This document shows, in pieces, positions 8,440 through 16,819 of a stretch of DNA of 32,527 nucleotides. Both the position numbers and the translations under genes were made by a program. The notes under the pieces were generated by a model. That model did no database searches. It worked only from the letters and a program-made list of their open reading frames with translations, and had not been told where the DNA came from. Position 1 is the first letter of the stretch; every line of letters begins with the position of its first letter. This DNA is from Deltaproteobacteria bacterium ADurb.Bin207 (GTDB taxonomy: Bacteria; Myxococcota_A; Polyangia; Polyangiales; Polyangiaceae): assembly GCA_002070115.1 (NCBI GenBank), contig MWCO01000071.1, positions 1-32,527 on the forward strand, in the 5' to 3' direction.

Positions 8440-9987
8440 ATGCCAACCACTAGATTTCCTCGCTATTTCAATATCTTCCACGACAAAGGGGCTTTCGCTG
8501 GCCTTTTCTTCGCGGCTTTGTGGGCCGCTGCCTGTTCCTCACCCCCATCATATCCCACCAGCCCCACAGAAACACCGCCCTCGATTCGTCCAAACGCCCC
8601 CGGCGACCTGGCACCACCCCTTTTCACCGAAGAAAAACGAAATAGTGTATTCGCCGGGGTGGCGCAAATCACCGGAACCGGATTCGCACCGGGCATGGGC
8701 CCCACTTGCACCGGCTTTTTGCTGGATACCAGCGCCCCCAACGCCCCAGCGTACGTCATCACCAACGGTCATTGTGTCGATATCCTCGATGCCATTACCG
8801 TCCTTAGCGGCTTTCCCGCCGACGGCCTCGCTTCTTTTGCACGCTTCGCCAACCCCGAGGGAACCGTGGCCCCGAATACCATCGACGTTCGGGTCAATGA
8901 AATCGCCTGGGCTTCGATGCGCGGAACGGATACCGCCGTGCTGCGTCTCGACCGCACCCTGGGGTCGTTGACCGAGGCTGGCATCCCAAGCTATCGCATT
9001 CGCGGCTTCGCCAAACCCGGGGAAGCCGTCCACGTCGTGGGAATCCCCATCGATGGGGTGCCGTCGGAACAACAGGTTCTCCGACGCGTCGACTGCACGG
9101 CCCACGCTCCCTCTCGCCTTCTCGAACACGTATGGTTGTGGGACCAATCCCAAGGGGGGGACTGCTGGGGTATTCGCCAGGGCAGTTCCGGCTCGCCCGT
9201 CTTCGACCGTAACCAACAGGTCGTTGGCGTGCTCAATACCACCACCATCGGCGCGGAAAAAGGAGGCGAATGCTATCTTGGCAACCCCTGTGAAGTCGGC
9301 CCGGCAGGCACGTTACACCGAGATAACACGAGTTATTGGATGTCGCTGGGCGAGTTGCCGGGATGCTTTGACGACAAAGGTGTGTTTTCCCTCGAACAAG
9401 CCGGCTGCCCCCTCGAAGCCGGTCCACCGTACCAGGTCCTCAATGCCAACGCCTACGCTCGTCCGCCCGCCCACTTTTCCCTCACGGTGAACAGCACGGC
9501 CACGGACCCGATCGTTTTCAAGACGGGCCCCCTCGAAACTACCGACTGTCGATCGCCCGAGGGCTATGGGGGATCGCTCGAGATGGGTGCCCTGTACGAA
9601 GCGGAAATCAATGCATCGAAAGGTCACGTCCTGTTCTGCGCCACGGGAAAAAATAGCGATGGGCAGCTTGCCCTTCGCCAAGCCGGATTCGCCGTCGTCG
9701 AAATCGATACCACCGCCCCCGTGCGCCCCATCCAACTCACCGTCACGACCGACGAAAACGGTGCGCTCTACGAACCCGTTTTCTCCCTGCCCGAACTCGC
9801 CAGCTTCCGCATCAAACATGGCCCCACGGATACCATCGATTGCGCCAATCCCGAAGGATATCGCGACTACGCCGTCGTACCCGTCCGAGTGCCCTCCGCC
9901 GAACTGCCCGTGCGCGTTTGCGTCATCGGCGCCGATCTCGCCGGCAACCCCTCACCGCCTTCGTCGTTCCCTATCCCACACCCCTAA
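8440..9987 (+). CDS. Secreted lipoprotein trypsin-like serine protease with two C-terminal repeats
   Basis: A 515-residue predicted lipoprotein of the S1/trypsin-like fold. ATG 8440 gives a signal sequence ending in WAAAC (Cys about 32) and a Pro/Ser/Thr-rich spacer. The catalytic triad is visible: His 111 in VITNGHC, Asp 164 in GTDTAVLRL, and Ser 250 in QGSSGSPVF. Substrate-pocket and cystine pairs (DCTAHAP, GGDCWG) surround the Ser. After the protease domain, two related modules of about 90 residues follow. Each has a TVxxTxx strand, a (T/I)DC-x-(S/N)PEGY motif and a VLFCATG / VRVCVIG strand, so they are probably beta-sandwich accessory domains. The gene stands alone, divergent from the ArsC-family gene. 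Protein targets cannot be deduced; extracellular digestion or prey lysis would suit a myxobacterium. Confidence 0.88.
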   Translation: MPTTRFPRYFNIFHDKGAFAGLFFAALWAAACSSPPSYPTSPTETPPSIRPNAPGDLAPPLFTEEKRNSVFAGVAQITGTGFAPGMGPTCTGFLLDTSAPNAPAYVITNGHCVDILDAITVLSGFPADGLASFARFANPEGTVAPNTIDVRVNEIAWASMRGTDTAVLRLDRTLGSLTEAGIPSYRIRGFAKPGEAVHVVGIPIDGVPSEQQVLRRVDCTAHAPSRLLEHVWLWDQSQGGDCWGIRQGSSGSPVFDRNQQVVGVLNTTTIGAEKGGECYLGNPCEVGPAGTLHRDNTSYWMSLGELPGCFDDKGVFSLEQAGCPLEAGPPYQVLNANAYARPPAHFSLTVNSTATDPIVFKTGPLETTDCRSPEGYGGSLEMGALYEAEINASKGHVLFCATGKNSDGQLALRQAGFAVVEIDTTAPVRPIQLTVTTDENGALYEPVFSLPELASFRIKHGPTDTIDCANPEGYRDYAVVPVRVPSAELPVRVCVIGADLAGNPSPPSSFPIPHP

Positions 9988-10017
9988 ACGCTCCCCTTCC
10001 CCCGAAACTGATAATGT

Positions 10018-10047
10018 TCCTGTTGCGCCATGATAGACGCAACAGGA
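10018..10047. terminator. Perfect inverted repeat between convergent protease and ileS ends
   Basis: A 10-bp perfect stem, TCCTGTTGCG (10018-10027) and CGCAACAGGA (10038-10047), encloses a 10-base loop, 30 bases after the protease stop. Downstream DNA on the plus strand is A/T-rich but has no clean T-run. It may act as a transcription end for the protease. The arms contain TGTTGCG and CGCAACA, the same half-sites as the putative PhaR operator at 16794-16816, but the spacing differs. Confidence 0.4.
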
Positions 10048-10239
10048 TATGAATTTATCAATATTTTCGTATATTTTCGAACCTCATACCGGCTGTTTTT
10101 CACGGGGAATAGGACGGCGCGACGGGCAAGCATAGTCCCAAAGGGCAAGCTTCAGCCCACGACCACAGGAGGGCCCTGCGCCAGAAGCGATGGATAATTC
10201 ATAATGATTTCAATTATTTAGCGCGTGTTCGCACGCGGT

Positions 10240-13200
10240 TCATTCGCTTGCGCGAAGTACCCGGATGACGATGGGTTCCCCATCGATCGAGGCTTCTTTC
10301 GTCGTTTCCGGTTCGAAGGTAGCCTGCCCGACCAGAAACTCGCTTGCCAAAACCTCCTGGGCCAGACGAGTTTTCGCTTCGGCAAGAATCCGTCGAAGGC
10401 GCTTCGAACCATCGATGGCCACCCGAATCCTGGCGGTGTAGGGGAGGTTCAACTCCTTGCGAATCGCTTGAAGACGCGACAAACACTCGCGTTCGAGCCC
10501 TTCGTCGATCAACGCATCGTCGAGGGTGGTATGCAATACCACGACGCCCACGGCATCTCCCGCGGCGGCAAACCCTTCGGCGGCTTCCACGGATATTTCG
10601 ATTTCCTCTGGTCCGAGTTCGATCGCGCCGGCAGGCAAATCCAACACGATTTTTCCGTCGGTGACGAGCCTGGTGCGAAGCTCACCCGCATCGGCCTTGG
10701 CCAGCGCGGTTTTGGCTTCTTGCACACGTTTACCGAGCTTTGGCCCCAGTGCCCGGAAGTTGGGCTTGAGTTTGTACACCACCTCTTTGCCCTCTTGTCC
10801 CGGATCGAGCCAATGGACCTCATGGACGTTGAGTTCGCTACGAATCAGGGATTCATACGCCTTCATTCGGTCTTTCAACGCGCGATTCGCCAAAACCACA
10901 TCCACGGAGCGAAGGGGCTGACGAACTTTCAAACGGTTATTGGTTCGCACTTGCAACCCCAGCGATACGATATCCCGCACCGCTTTCATTTCGACGGATA
11001 AGGCTTCATCGACCGCTTTTTCGTCCAATTCGGGCCATTGGCAGAGGTGAACACTGAGAGGTTGCGACGCGGGCCAGGGCCGTCGCACGAGGTTTTGATA
11101 GATTTCCTCGGCAAAAAACGGAATAAAGGGCGCGCACAACCGGGCCAACGTCGTCAGACTCGTATAGAGCGTCCAGTAGGCATCGCGTTTGTCTTGCGAA
11201 AAACCAGCCGCCCAGAACCGCTCACGACTCCTTCGCACATACCAATTGGACAATGCATCGACACAATCAATCAAACGTAGCGCCGATTCATGAACCCGGT
11301 AAGCCTCCAGATGGGATGTGACATCGCGCACGGTAAGTGCCAATTCGCTAAGCATCCATCGGTCGAGCAAGGGACGATCTTTGATGGCACTGACAGCTTT
11401 TCCGGATGCCAACGCTGCCGCGTCCAGCCCTTGCCACTCCGCGATCCCCTCGGAAGGATCGAAGCCGTCGATATTGGCGTAGATGGTGAAAAACGAATAG
11501 ACATTGCGCAGCTTGATTTGGAATTCTTTTTGGGCGCTCCGAACGTTGGACAGGGAGTGGCGCGTATTCGTCCACGGGGGTGAAGAGGCATAAAAGAACC
11601 AGCGAAAAGCATCGGCCCCCGGCGATGGGGTTTGCGTATCTTCGATGGTGACACGATACTTTCGGTCGAGCCGCGGCACCTCCACCACCATCACGTTGGC
11701 ACCCAGAGGGCCTACCTCGACGCCCAACGCATTTCGATCCGCCTCGTGCAGCAACACCACGCGCCGCGGAAGTTTGCGAGATCCCCGCAAGACAAAGGGG
11801 CGCGCCTCGTCGGAAGAACCCGATACGCTCACCGTGGCGCCATCGGTCAAGTCGAGCCCTTCGAGATCCGCCGTGGCGATCCATGCCTCACCTTCTTTGG
11901 ACTGGAGCCCTCGACTGGCGGCATCGTCGATGACCGCGAAATCCATGCAAACCCTGTCCAATATCACCTCGGGTGGGGTGTAATTGCCTTTGGACTTGGA
12001 CTCTTTTTTCCCATCCTTGTCACAGGTATGACCAAGCACGATACAAGCTTTGTACGGGTGGGGGACGGGCCGAACCCGCGTCAATCCCATCTGTTTTTGC
12101 GTCGATTCATCGAATACGAGCGTCGATACCATCAACAAGGAATAGAACCATCCTCGCGTCTGATCGATCGCTTCACTGATGAAATCCGCGGGAAAACTAT
12201 GGTCAAAACGGGCGAGCGACCCGGGCACGTGAGGAAATCCCCATTGCGCAAAAGGCATGCACCCCGAGTCGAACCAACAATCGATGACCTCCGGGACCCG
12301 GTGCATCGGAGCACCACAACTCGGGCAGGGAAATACAACGTTATCCACCCACGGTTTATGAACCATCAGATGGTCGCTCAGCGATGGGTCTTTCTGCTTG
12401 GCCGCATGAAACGCTTCGAACGCATGAGGATTGAGCTTTTCGATCGCCGCGACACTGTCTGGCGCATGCTTATGCTCCGGATCTTGCGAGCATACCCAAA
12501 CGTTCAAAGGGGTTCCCCAATAGCGCTCCCGCGAAAGCGCCCAATCGACATTGTGTTCGAGAAAGTCACCAAACCGCCCCTCTTTGATGTGATCCGGAAT
12601 CCAATGGATGTTCCGGTTGTTGGCTTTCGCCTTGTCAATCTCGCGGGTCGTGCGGATATACCAGGCAGGACGCGCCATCTGAATGAGCGGATCATCGTCG
12701 CTACGCCAACAGAACGGATAATCATGACGATAGGTCTCCGCATGAACGAGCAGGCCCCGCCTGTCCAGGGCCTTGATCAAATCCGCATCCGCGTCCTTCA
12801 CCCAGCGTTTCGCCACACCCTCGCCCATCGCATCGATGAATTTTCCGTCGGGTTCGATGGCGCAAAGCAACGGAATACTCGACGGATTCTCGTAGGTATC
12901 GAGAAGGGATCGATGCAGCGCGTGGTCGTCTTCTCCAAACGCGGGAGCGACATGCACCAGCCCCGTACCCGTATCGAGGGTGACGAAGGAGGCGGGCTCC
13001 ACACGCCAGAACGCGAGCCGCGTCGTACCGTCCTTGCCCTTCGCCTCTAAGTCCTTGTATTCACTATAAAAAATGTCGAATGGGGGGATATAACTCAGGC
13101 CCACCAGATCCTTTCCTTTTTTCGTTTCGAGCACTTCGAGAGGACGTTTGATCGACGTTTCCAGGCGTTCGCGCAGTTCGGCGGCGACGATGAGCTTGTG

Positions 13201-13974
13201 CTCCCCATCTCGTACGATCACGTAATCGAAAGACAAATCCACGGCTACGTAGACATTGGAGGGCAACGTCCAGGGCGTGGTGGTCCAAACCACCAGACTG
13301 GTGGAGGGGTCGTCGCGCAAGGGCAAGCGCACGAAAACGCTCGGGTCATCGACGGTTTTCCAACCTTGTCCGACCTCGTGACTCGACAGGGCCGTGCCTC
13401 CCTGGGCCCACCACCAGACCACTTTATGCCCCTGGTAGAGCAACCCTTTGTCGAAAAGGTTGGACAAAGCCCACCACACGCTTTCGACATAGCTTTTGTG
13501 ATAGGTGACGTAGGCCTGTTCGAGATCGACCCAAAAGCCGATTTTTTCGGTCAACGTCTCCCATTCGGACGTATAGCGAAAGACCGATTCGATGCATTTT
13601 TGGGTGAACGGCTCGATGCCATACGCTTCGATGCCCGCTTTGTCGGGGATACGAAGTTCTTTGGACACTTCGACTTCCACGGGCAAGCCATGGGTATCCC
13701 AACCGGCTTTGCGCGGCACGTTCCAGCCCTGCATGGTTTTGAATCGCGGAAACAGGTCTTTGATGACGCGGGTCAACACGTGTCCGTTATGGGGCATGCC
13801 GTTGGCCGTGGGCGGTCCTTCGTAGAAGACGAACGTGCGCGGGCTCTCGGCTCGCGCGTCCAACGTTTTTTGAAAAATATCGTGCTCTTTCCAAAACGAC
13901 AGGATGGCAGCCTCATCGCGAGGGCAATCAATCTCCGTACGGACGACGTCAAAGATGTTCTTTCGATCAGCCAT
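10240..13974 (-). CDS. ileS: Isoleucyl-tRNA synthetase with atypical insertion
   Basis: A 1244-residue class I synthetase that charges tRNA-Ile with isoleucine. ATG 13974 starts MADRKNIFDVV, the normal IleRS N-terminus. Visible motifs are the HIGH variant HNGH (residues 62-65), RKAGWDTHGLPVE, the editing-domain WTTTPWTLPSN (about 230-240) and GTGLVHVAPAFGEDD, WFDSG, DQTRGWFY, and the KMSKS variant KESKS (657-661) followed by KGNYTPPEV. The canonical continuation GADAFRWF appears only at residue 786, because about 110 extra residues (roughly 674-784) are inserted. The C-terminus carries the anticodon-binding region and a DUF5915-like tail. The Cys of the usual CPRCGT site is replaced (WWAQGGTALSS), while FPCPSCG is retained. 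It is type-2-like by motif style. It lies 80 bases downstream of the dehydratase gene. Confidence 0.96.
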   Translation of the reverse strand: MADRKNIFDVVRTEIDCPRDEAAILSFWKEHDIFQKTLDARAESPRTFVFYEGPPTANGMPHNGHVLTRVIKDLFPRFKTMQGWNVPRKAGWDTHGLPVEVEVSKELRIPDKAGIEAYGIEPFTQKCIESVFRYTSEWETLTEKIGFWVDLEQAYVTYHKSYVESVWWALSNLFDKGLLYQGHKVVWWWAQGGTALSSHEVGQGWKTVDDPSVFVRLPLRDDPSTSLVVWTTTPWTLPSNVYVAVDLSFDYVIVRDGEHKLIVAAELRERLETSIKRPLEVLETKKGKDLVGLSYIPPFDIFYSEYKDLEAKGKDGTTRLAFWRVEPASFVTLDTGTGLVHVAPAFGEDDHALHRSLLDTYENPSSIPLLCAIEPDGKFIDAMGEGVAKRWVKDADADLIKALDRRGLLVHAETYRHDYPFCWRSDDDPLIQMARPAWYIRTTREIDKAKANNRNIHWIPDHIKEGRFGDFLEHNVDWALSRERYWGTPLNVWVCSQDPEHKHAPDSVAAIEKLNPHAFEAFHAAKQKDPSLSDHLMVHKPWVDNVVFPCPSCGAPMHRVPEVIDCWFDSGCMPFAQWGFPHVPGSLARFDHSFPADFISEAIDQTRGWFYSLLMVSTLVFDESTQKQMGLTRVRPVPHPYKACIVLGHTCDKDGKKESKSKGNYTPPEVILDRVCMDFAVIDDAASRGLQSKEGEAWIATADLEGLDLTDGATVSVSGSSDEARPFVLRGSRKLPRRVVLLHEADRNALGVEVGPLGANVMVVEVPRLDRKYRVTIEDTQTPSPGADAFRWFFYASSPPWTNTRHSLSNVRSAQKEFQIKLRNVYSFFTIYANIDGFDPSEGIAEWQGLDAAALASGKAVSAIKDRPLLDRWMLSELALTVRDVTSHLEAYRVHESALRLIDCVDALSNWYVRRSRERFWAAGFSQDKRDAYWTLYTSLTTLARLCAPFIPFFAEEIYQNLVRRPWPASQPLSVHLCQWPELDEKAVDEALSVEMKAVRDIVSLGLQVRTNNRLKVRQPLRSVDVVLANRALKDRMKAYESLIRSELNVHEVHWLDPGQEGKEVVYKLKPNFRALGPKLGKRVQEAKTALAKADAGELRTRLVTDGKIVLDLPAGAIELGPEEIEISVEAAEGFAAAGDAVGVVVLHTTLDDALIDEGLERECLSRLQAIRKELNLPYTARIRVAIDGSKRLRRILAEAKTRLAQEVLASEFLVGQATFEPETTKEASIDGEPIVIRVLRASE

Positions 13975-14053
13975 GGGTTCTCTCATCGTGAAAGGTCGCG
14001 AAGCGTATAACTCCACAGGCGACAAAACTCCACCACTTGCCCTCGCAAGCGTC

Positions 14054-15067
14054 TCAGTTGGGACGTGAAGCTCCCTGGTCGCCATCCATGGCGAAGATTT
14101 GTGTGAGACGGCTCGGGTCCAGGTTGCCGCCAGACACGATGATACCCACGCGTTTTTCGCGCACATCGACCTTGTTGGCGAGCAAGGCGGCCAAAGGCAC
14201 CGCGGCCGAAGGTTCGACCACGAGTTTGGCTCGTTCGAAGAGCATGCGAACCGCTCGAGCGATCCATGGCTCATCGACGGTGACAATGGAGCCGATTCCT
14301 TGGCGAATGATCTCGAAATTGAGGTTTCCCAGGGAGGTCCGCAAGCCATCCGCCATCGTCTGCGGCTGCAGGGAAGGCACGATACGACCTTCGGCCAGCG
14401 ATTGAAAAGCGTCGCTGGCGCCAAGGGGTTCCGCGGCGATAACAGCAGCCGAAGAGCAGGCTGCGACGGCTAGAATCGTACCCGCCATAAGTCCTCCGCC
14501 ACCGATGGGAGCCATGACGATATCCAGATCGGGGATTTGTTGAAGCAATTCGAGGGCAGCGGTTCCCTGCCCTGCCACGACGAGGGCATCATCATAGGGA
14601 TGCACGAAGACGGCACCCGTTCGCTCGATGAGCTGATTCAGCGTCGCTTCCCGTGCCTGCAAGGTAGGTTCGCAGCGCACGATGGTGGCGCCATAGCGTT
14701 CGACCGCTCGTTGTTTGACGATCGGGGCATGCGTTGGCATGACGATATGCGCGCGGATGCCTCGACGGGCGGCAGCGAGGGCGAGCGCGGCTCCGTGGTT
14801 GCCGGAAGAATGCGTGGCAACTCCTCGTTTTGCTTGTGATTCGGGAAGACAGCGAACGGCGTTGGTGGCACCTCGAATCTTGAACGACCCCGTTTTTTGA
14901 AAGCTCTCGCATTTGAAAAAGAGCCTGGCGCCCACGCAGCGATCGATGGAATCACAGGTAAACACGGGAGTTCGATAGACGTCCCGAGCAATTCGTTCGC
15001 TTGCTTCGCGCACGTCTTCGAAGGTGGGTATCCGGCATGGGCCGGATTTGGGAGTCCAGGCGTTCAT
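14054..15067 (-). CDS. PLP-dependent threonine/serine dehydratase family enzyme
   Basis: A 337-residue fold-type II PLP enzyme. The Schiff-base lysine is K63 in QKTGSFKIRGA. HSSGNHGAALA (about 86-96) and the phosphate-binding loop GGGGLMAG (189-196) are intact, and the C-terminal SGGN matches the family. It lacks the C-terminal ACT domains of biosynthetic IlvA, so it is the short catabolic threonine dehydratase, serine racemase or hydroxyaspartate dehydratase form. Its ATG shares one base with the stop of the upstream esterase (TGATG), so the two are probably co-translated, and ileS follows 79 bases on. If it acts on threonine it yields 2-oxobutyrate, the isoleucine precursor, but proximity to ileS may be chance. 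Exact substrate is unresolved. Confidence 0.88.
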   Translation of the reverse strand: MNAWTPKSGPCRIPTFEDVREASERIARDVYRTPVFTCDSIDRCVGARLFFKCESFQKTGSFKIRGATNAVRCLPESQAKRGVATHSSGNHGAALALAAARRGIRAHIVMPTHAPIVKQRAVERYGATIVRCEPTLQAREATLNQLIERTGAVFVHPYDDALVVAGQGTAALELLQQIPDLDIVMAPIGGGGLMAGTILAVAACSSAAVIAAEPLGASDAFQSLAEGRIVPSLQPQTMADGLRTSLGNLNFEIIRQGIGSIVTVDEPWIARAVRMLFERAKLVVEPSAAVPLAALLANKVDVREKRVGIIVSGGNLDPSRLTQIFAMDGDQGASRPN

Positions 15068-16164
15068 CAGGGCAGCACGTGCTTGGAGAAGAAATCCCAG
15101 GCGCCCCGCGCGGCATCAGGCCCTTCGGGATCGGAAAAGAGCATTCCCGAAGCTCCTCCGGACCAGGCATGGGCCATCCCCATCACCGTCCAACGAAGCA
15201 CCCACACCGACTCCCCTTCCCCATACGTCAGTATTTCGTATGTTTTTCCCCCAGGAGCCGTCTGCGTTTGCTCCGTGGTGGGCGTCCGCGGCACCGAACC
15301 ATCGAGCTGCCCGTTGTCCGCGAGGTCCGCGACACCGAGCCATTGTTCCACGACAAGATCCCCATTCGCGGGTTTGACCACCGCGTCTGCATCCCCCTGC
15401 ACCACGAAAACAGGTAGTGCCCGGGCATGCGCTCCCATGGCCGAATAGGCAATTTGGGCAAGTTCATTGCCCGTGAGCGGCGAAGGTTCGTTCAGGCAGG
15501 GAGTGCCGCGAAACGGACACCCCTCCACCGTCCCCACCGCGGCAAAAACATCGGCGAAAACCGTACCGAGCACCACGGCCATGGCTCCTCCAGCCGATAG
15601 GCCGATCGCATAAATCCTAGAGGGGTCAATCCCTCCTTCCGCCACCACTTCGCCAACGATTCCATGGAGGATAGCCGCCTCTCCTACGTCTCGACGTTGC
15701 TGATCTTCGAGGAACCAATTCCAACACAGGTAGGGGTTGGCCTGACCCGATTGCTCGGGAAATACGGCTACGAACGAAGCCTCCTCCGCCAGAAGGTCAA
15801 AACCCGTCAGTTTGGCAAACGAGGCGGCGGATTGGTTACATCCGTGCAGAACCACGACGAGAGGTTTGTCCTGGGGGCCTGCAGGTCGGTGAAGGAGATA
15901 ATCACGTTTGCCTTCGAGGCCGGCGTACGTGCGACGCTCGAGCGAGGGCAGCGGTTCGGCGGCATCGGCTTCGTCGAAAGGGGCATCCGCGCTTTGGTCT
16001 GGTGGGGAGTCCTCGGGTAAATCCTGGGCAGCATCGAGCGGTGGTTCGGCGTCGGACGAGTCTGTCACGCCAGCGTCGGGGGATGCAGCGGGAGATGGGT
16101 CCTCGGAATCACAAGCAGAGCCGAATAAGCCAACGAGGCAGACAAGCGCGGCTTGATGTCTCAT
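15067..16164 (-). CDS. Lipoprotein esterase of the PHB depolymerase family
   Basis: A 365-residue alpha/beta-hydrolase lipoprotein. ATG 16164 gives a signal peptide ending in FGSAC (Cys 18), followed by about 55 Asp/Pro/Ala-rich residues as a surface spacer. The hydrolase has the oxyanion-hole segment VVVLHGCNQSA (104-114), the nucleophile elbow GLSAGG (Ser 190), an acidic residue in VQGDADAVV (Asp 257 or 259) and His 331 in GMAHAWSGG. These match the extracellular PHB depolymerase/feruloyl esterase (LpqC-like) family. CW.WF near residue 147 and cysteine pairs agree with secretion. Phasin and phaR lie directly upstream on the same strand, and a PhaR-like site sits in the 80-base gap, so polyhydroxybutyrate or related polyester is a reasonable substrate, though other esters remain possible. 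The downstream dehydratase overlaps by one base. Confidence 0.88.
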   Translation of the reverse strand: MRHQAALVCLVGLFGSACDSEDPSPAASPDAGVTDSSDAEPPLDAAQDLPEDSPPDQSADAPFDEADAAEPLPSLERRTYAGLEGKRDYLLHRPAGPQDKPLVVVLHGCNQSAASFAKLTGFDLLAEEASFVAVFPEQSGQANPYLCWNWFLEDQQRRDVGEAAILHGIVGEVVAEGGIDPSRIYAIGLSAGGAMAVVLGTVFADVFAAVGTVEGCPFRGTPCLNEPSPLTGNELAQIAYSAMGAHARALPVFVVQGDADAVVKPANGDLVVEQWLGVADLADNGQLDGSVPRTPTTEQTQTAPGGKTYEILTYGEGESVWVLRWTVMGMAHAWSGGASGMLFSDPEGPDAARGAWDFFSKHVLP

Positions 16165-16227
16165 GGGCCAGTTGTACCCCGGCAAGGCTCAAGGGTCGTG
16201 AGAAAACGACGTTAAGAGGCGGGGATT

Positions 16228-16238
16228 TTGCGATGCAA
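16228..16238. promoter_or_regulatory. Putative PhaR operator upstream of the esterase
   Basis: TTGCGATGCAA is a perfect TTGC-N3-GCAA palindrome in the gap between the phasin stop and the esterase start, 64 bases before the latter. It shares the TGTTGC-N3-GC core (minus strand) with the larger palindrome upstream of the phasin gene. PhaR regulators of other bacteria are known to bind TGC-N3-GCA-type sequences. Binding here is inferred. Confidence 0.45.
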
Positions 16239-16244
16239 CATGAA

Positions 16245-16694
16245 TCAGGAGCCGACGGGAGTCCAATCGGCGGAGCGTTTCGCGGTTTCCATGACCGCAT
16301 CGCACCATGCTTTATGGACCTTCATTCCCACGTCGAAGGTTGTGGTGGAAGCTTTGTGGAAGGTATCCAGGGTGGCGCGAGCTTTGTCCCATCCCTCGGC
16401 TTGCAAGTCCATCATGGATTTGGTGGAACCGGAAACGGCTTCGAGGTGGCGGTCCACCATCCCGGACCAGGTCGAAACCATCTCGGTGGGATCGGAGATT
16501 TCCCGAGCATGTTCCATGACTTCACTGGACAATTGTTTTGCCTGTTCGAGACGTTCGGAGAGTTTTTCCACGCCTTTTTTGTTCCAACTCATGAGTTCGT
16601 CCGTCACGCTCCCCGCCATCTCTTGTTGTTTGTCGATGAGTTTTTTCCAAGCGCCGATAGCTTGCTGCACATGCGAATTGATGGTTTCGGTCAT
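16245..16694 (-). CDS. Phasin-like PHA granule-associated protein
   Basis: A 149-residue, almost entirely helical, cysteine-poor protein with heptad-like amphipathic stretches (AIGAWKKLIDKQQEMAG, GVEKLSERLEQAKQLSSE, MVDRHLEAVSGSTKSMMD). It has no signal peptide. Length, composition and tryptophan-bearing helices match phasins, which coat polyhydroxyalkanoate granules in the cytoplasm. ATG 16694 is preceded by GGAGGA with a 7-base spacer, an excellent ribosome site that argues for high expression and against the longer upstream start. It lies 125 bases downstream of phaR, with a promoter and a perfect operator-like palindrome between them: the textbook arrangement of a PhaR-repressed phasin gene. 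Phasins diverge quickly, so the identification rests on context as much as on sequence. Confidence 0.78.
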   Translation of the reverse strand: MTETINSHVQQAIGAWKKLIDKQQEMAGSVTDELMSWNKKGVEKLSERLEQAKQLSSEVMEHAREISDPTEMVSTWSGMVDRHLEAVSGSTKSMMDLQAEGWDKARATLDTFHKASTTTFDVGMKVHKAWCDAVMETAKRSADWTPVGS

Positions 16695-16760
16695 GATAGG
16701 GTCCTCCGTAGGGGGAATCATTACTGATTCCTGTTGTTCATCAGGGTTTTGATGAGCAGG

Positions 16761-16788
16761 AAGGTAGGACCGGGCAAGAATATGTCAA
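16761..16788 (-). promoter_or_regulatory. Putative phasin promoter
   Basis: Reading on the minus strand, a perfect -35 box TTGACA (16788-16783) is followed after 16 bases by TACCTT (16766-16761), a weak -10. It lies 67 bases before the phasin ATG and begins 5 bases after the end of the 23-bp palindrome, so a repressor on that palindrome would abut RNA polymerase. Confidence 0.5.
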
Positions 16789-16793
16789 GAGAC

Positions 16794-16816
16794 AAAATGT
16801 TGCGGCGCAACATTTT
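16794..16816. promoter_or_regulatory. phaR operator: Perfect 23-bp palindrome, putative PhaR operator
   Basis: Arms AAAATGTTGCG and CGCAACATTTT surround one central G, giving 11 matched pairs without a mismatch. The core is TTGC-N3-GCAA. It lies 3 bases after the phaR stop codon and immediately upstream of the consensus -35 box of the phasin gene. It could also fold as a hairpin that ends phaR transcription, since a short T-run follows on the minus strand; the two roles need not exclude each other. Confidence 0.6.
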
Positions 16817-16819
16817 CTT

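Noticed and set aside
11632..13050. Long plus-strand open frame (472 codons) opposite ileS
   Set aside because: It is antisense to well-conserved IleRS motifs, has no domain-like sequence and is Arg/His-rich, as expected of a mirror of a real gene.
13975..14053. Possible tRNA or T-box leader before ileS
   Set aside because: The 79-base gap is too short for a T-box, and no GGTTCGA-type arm or cloverleaf is visible.
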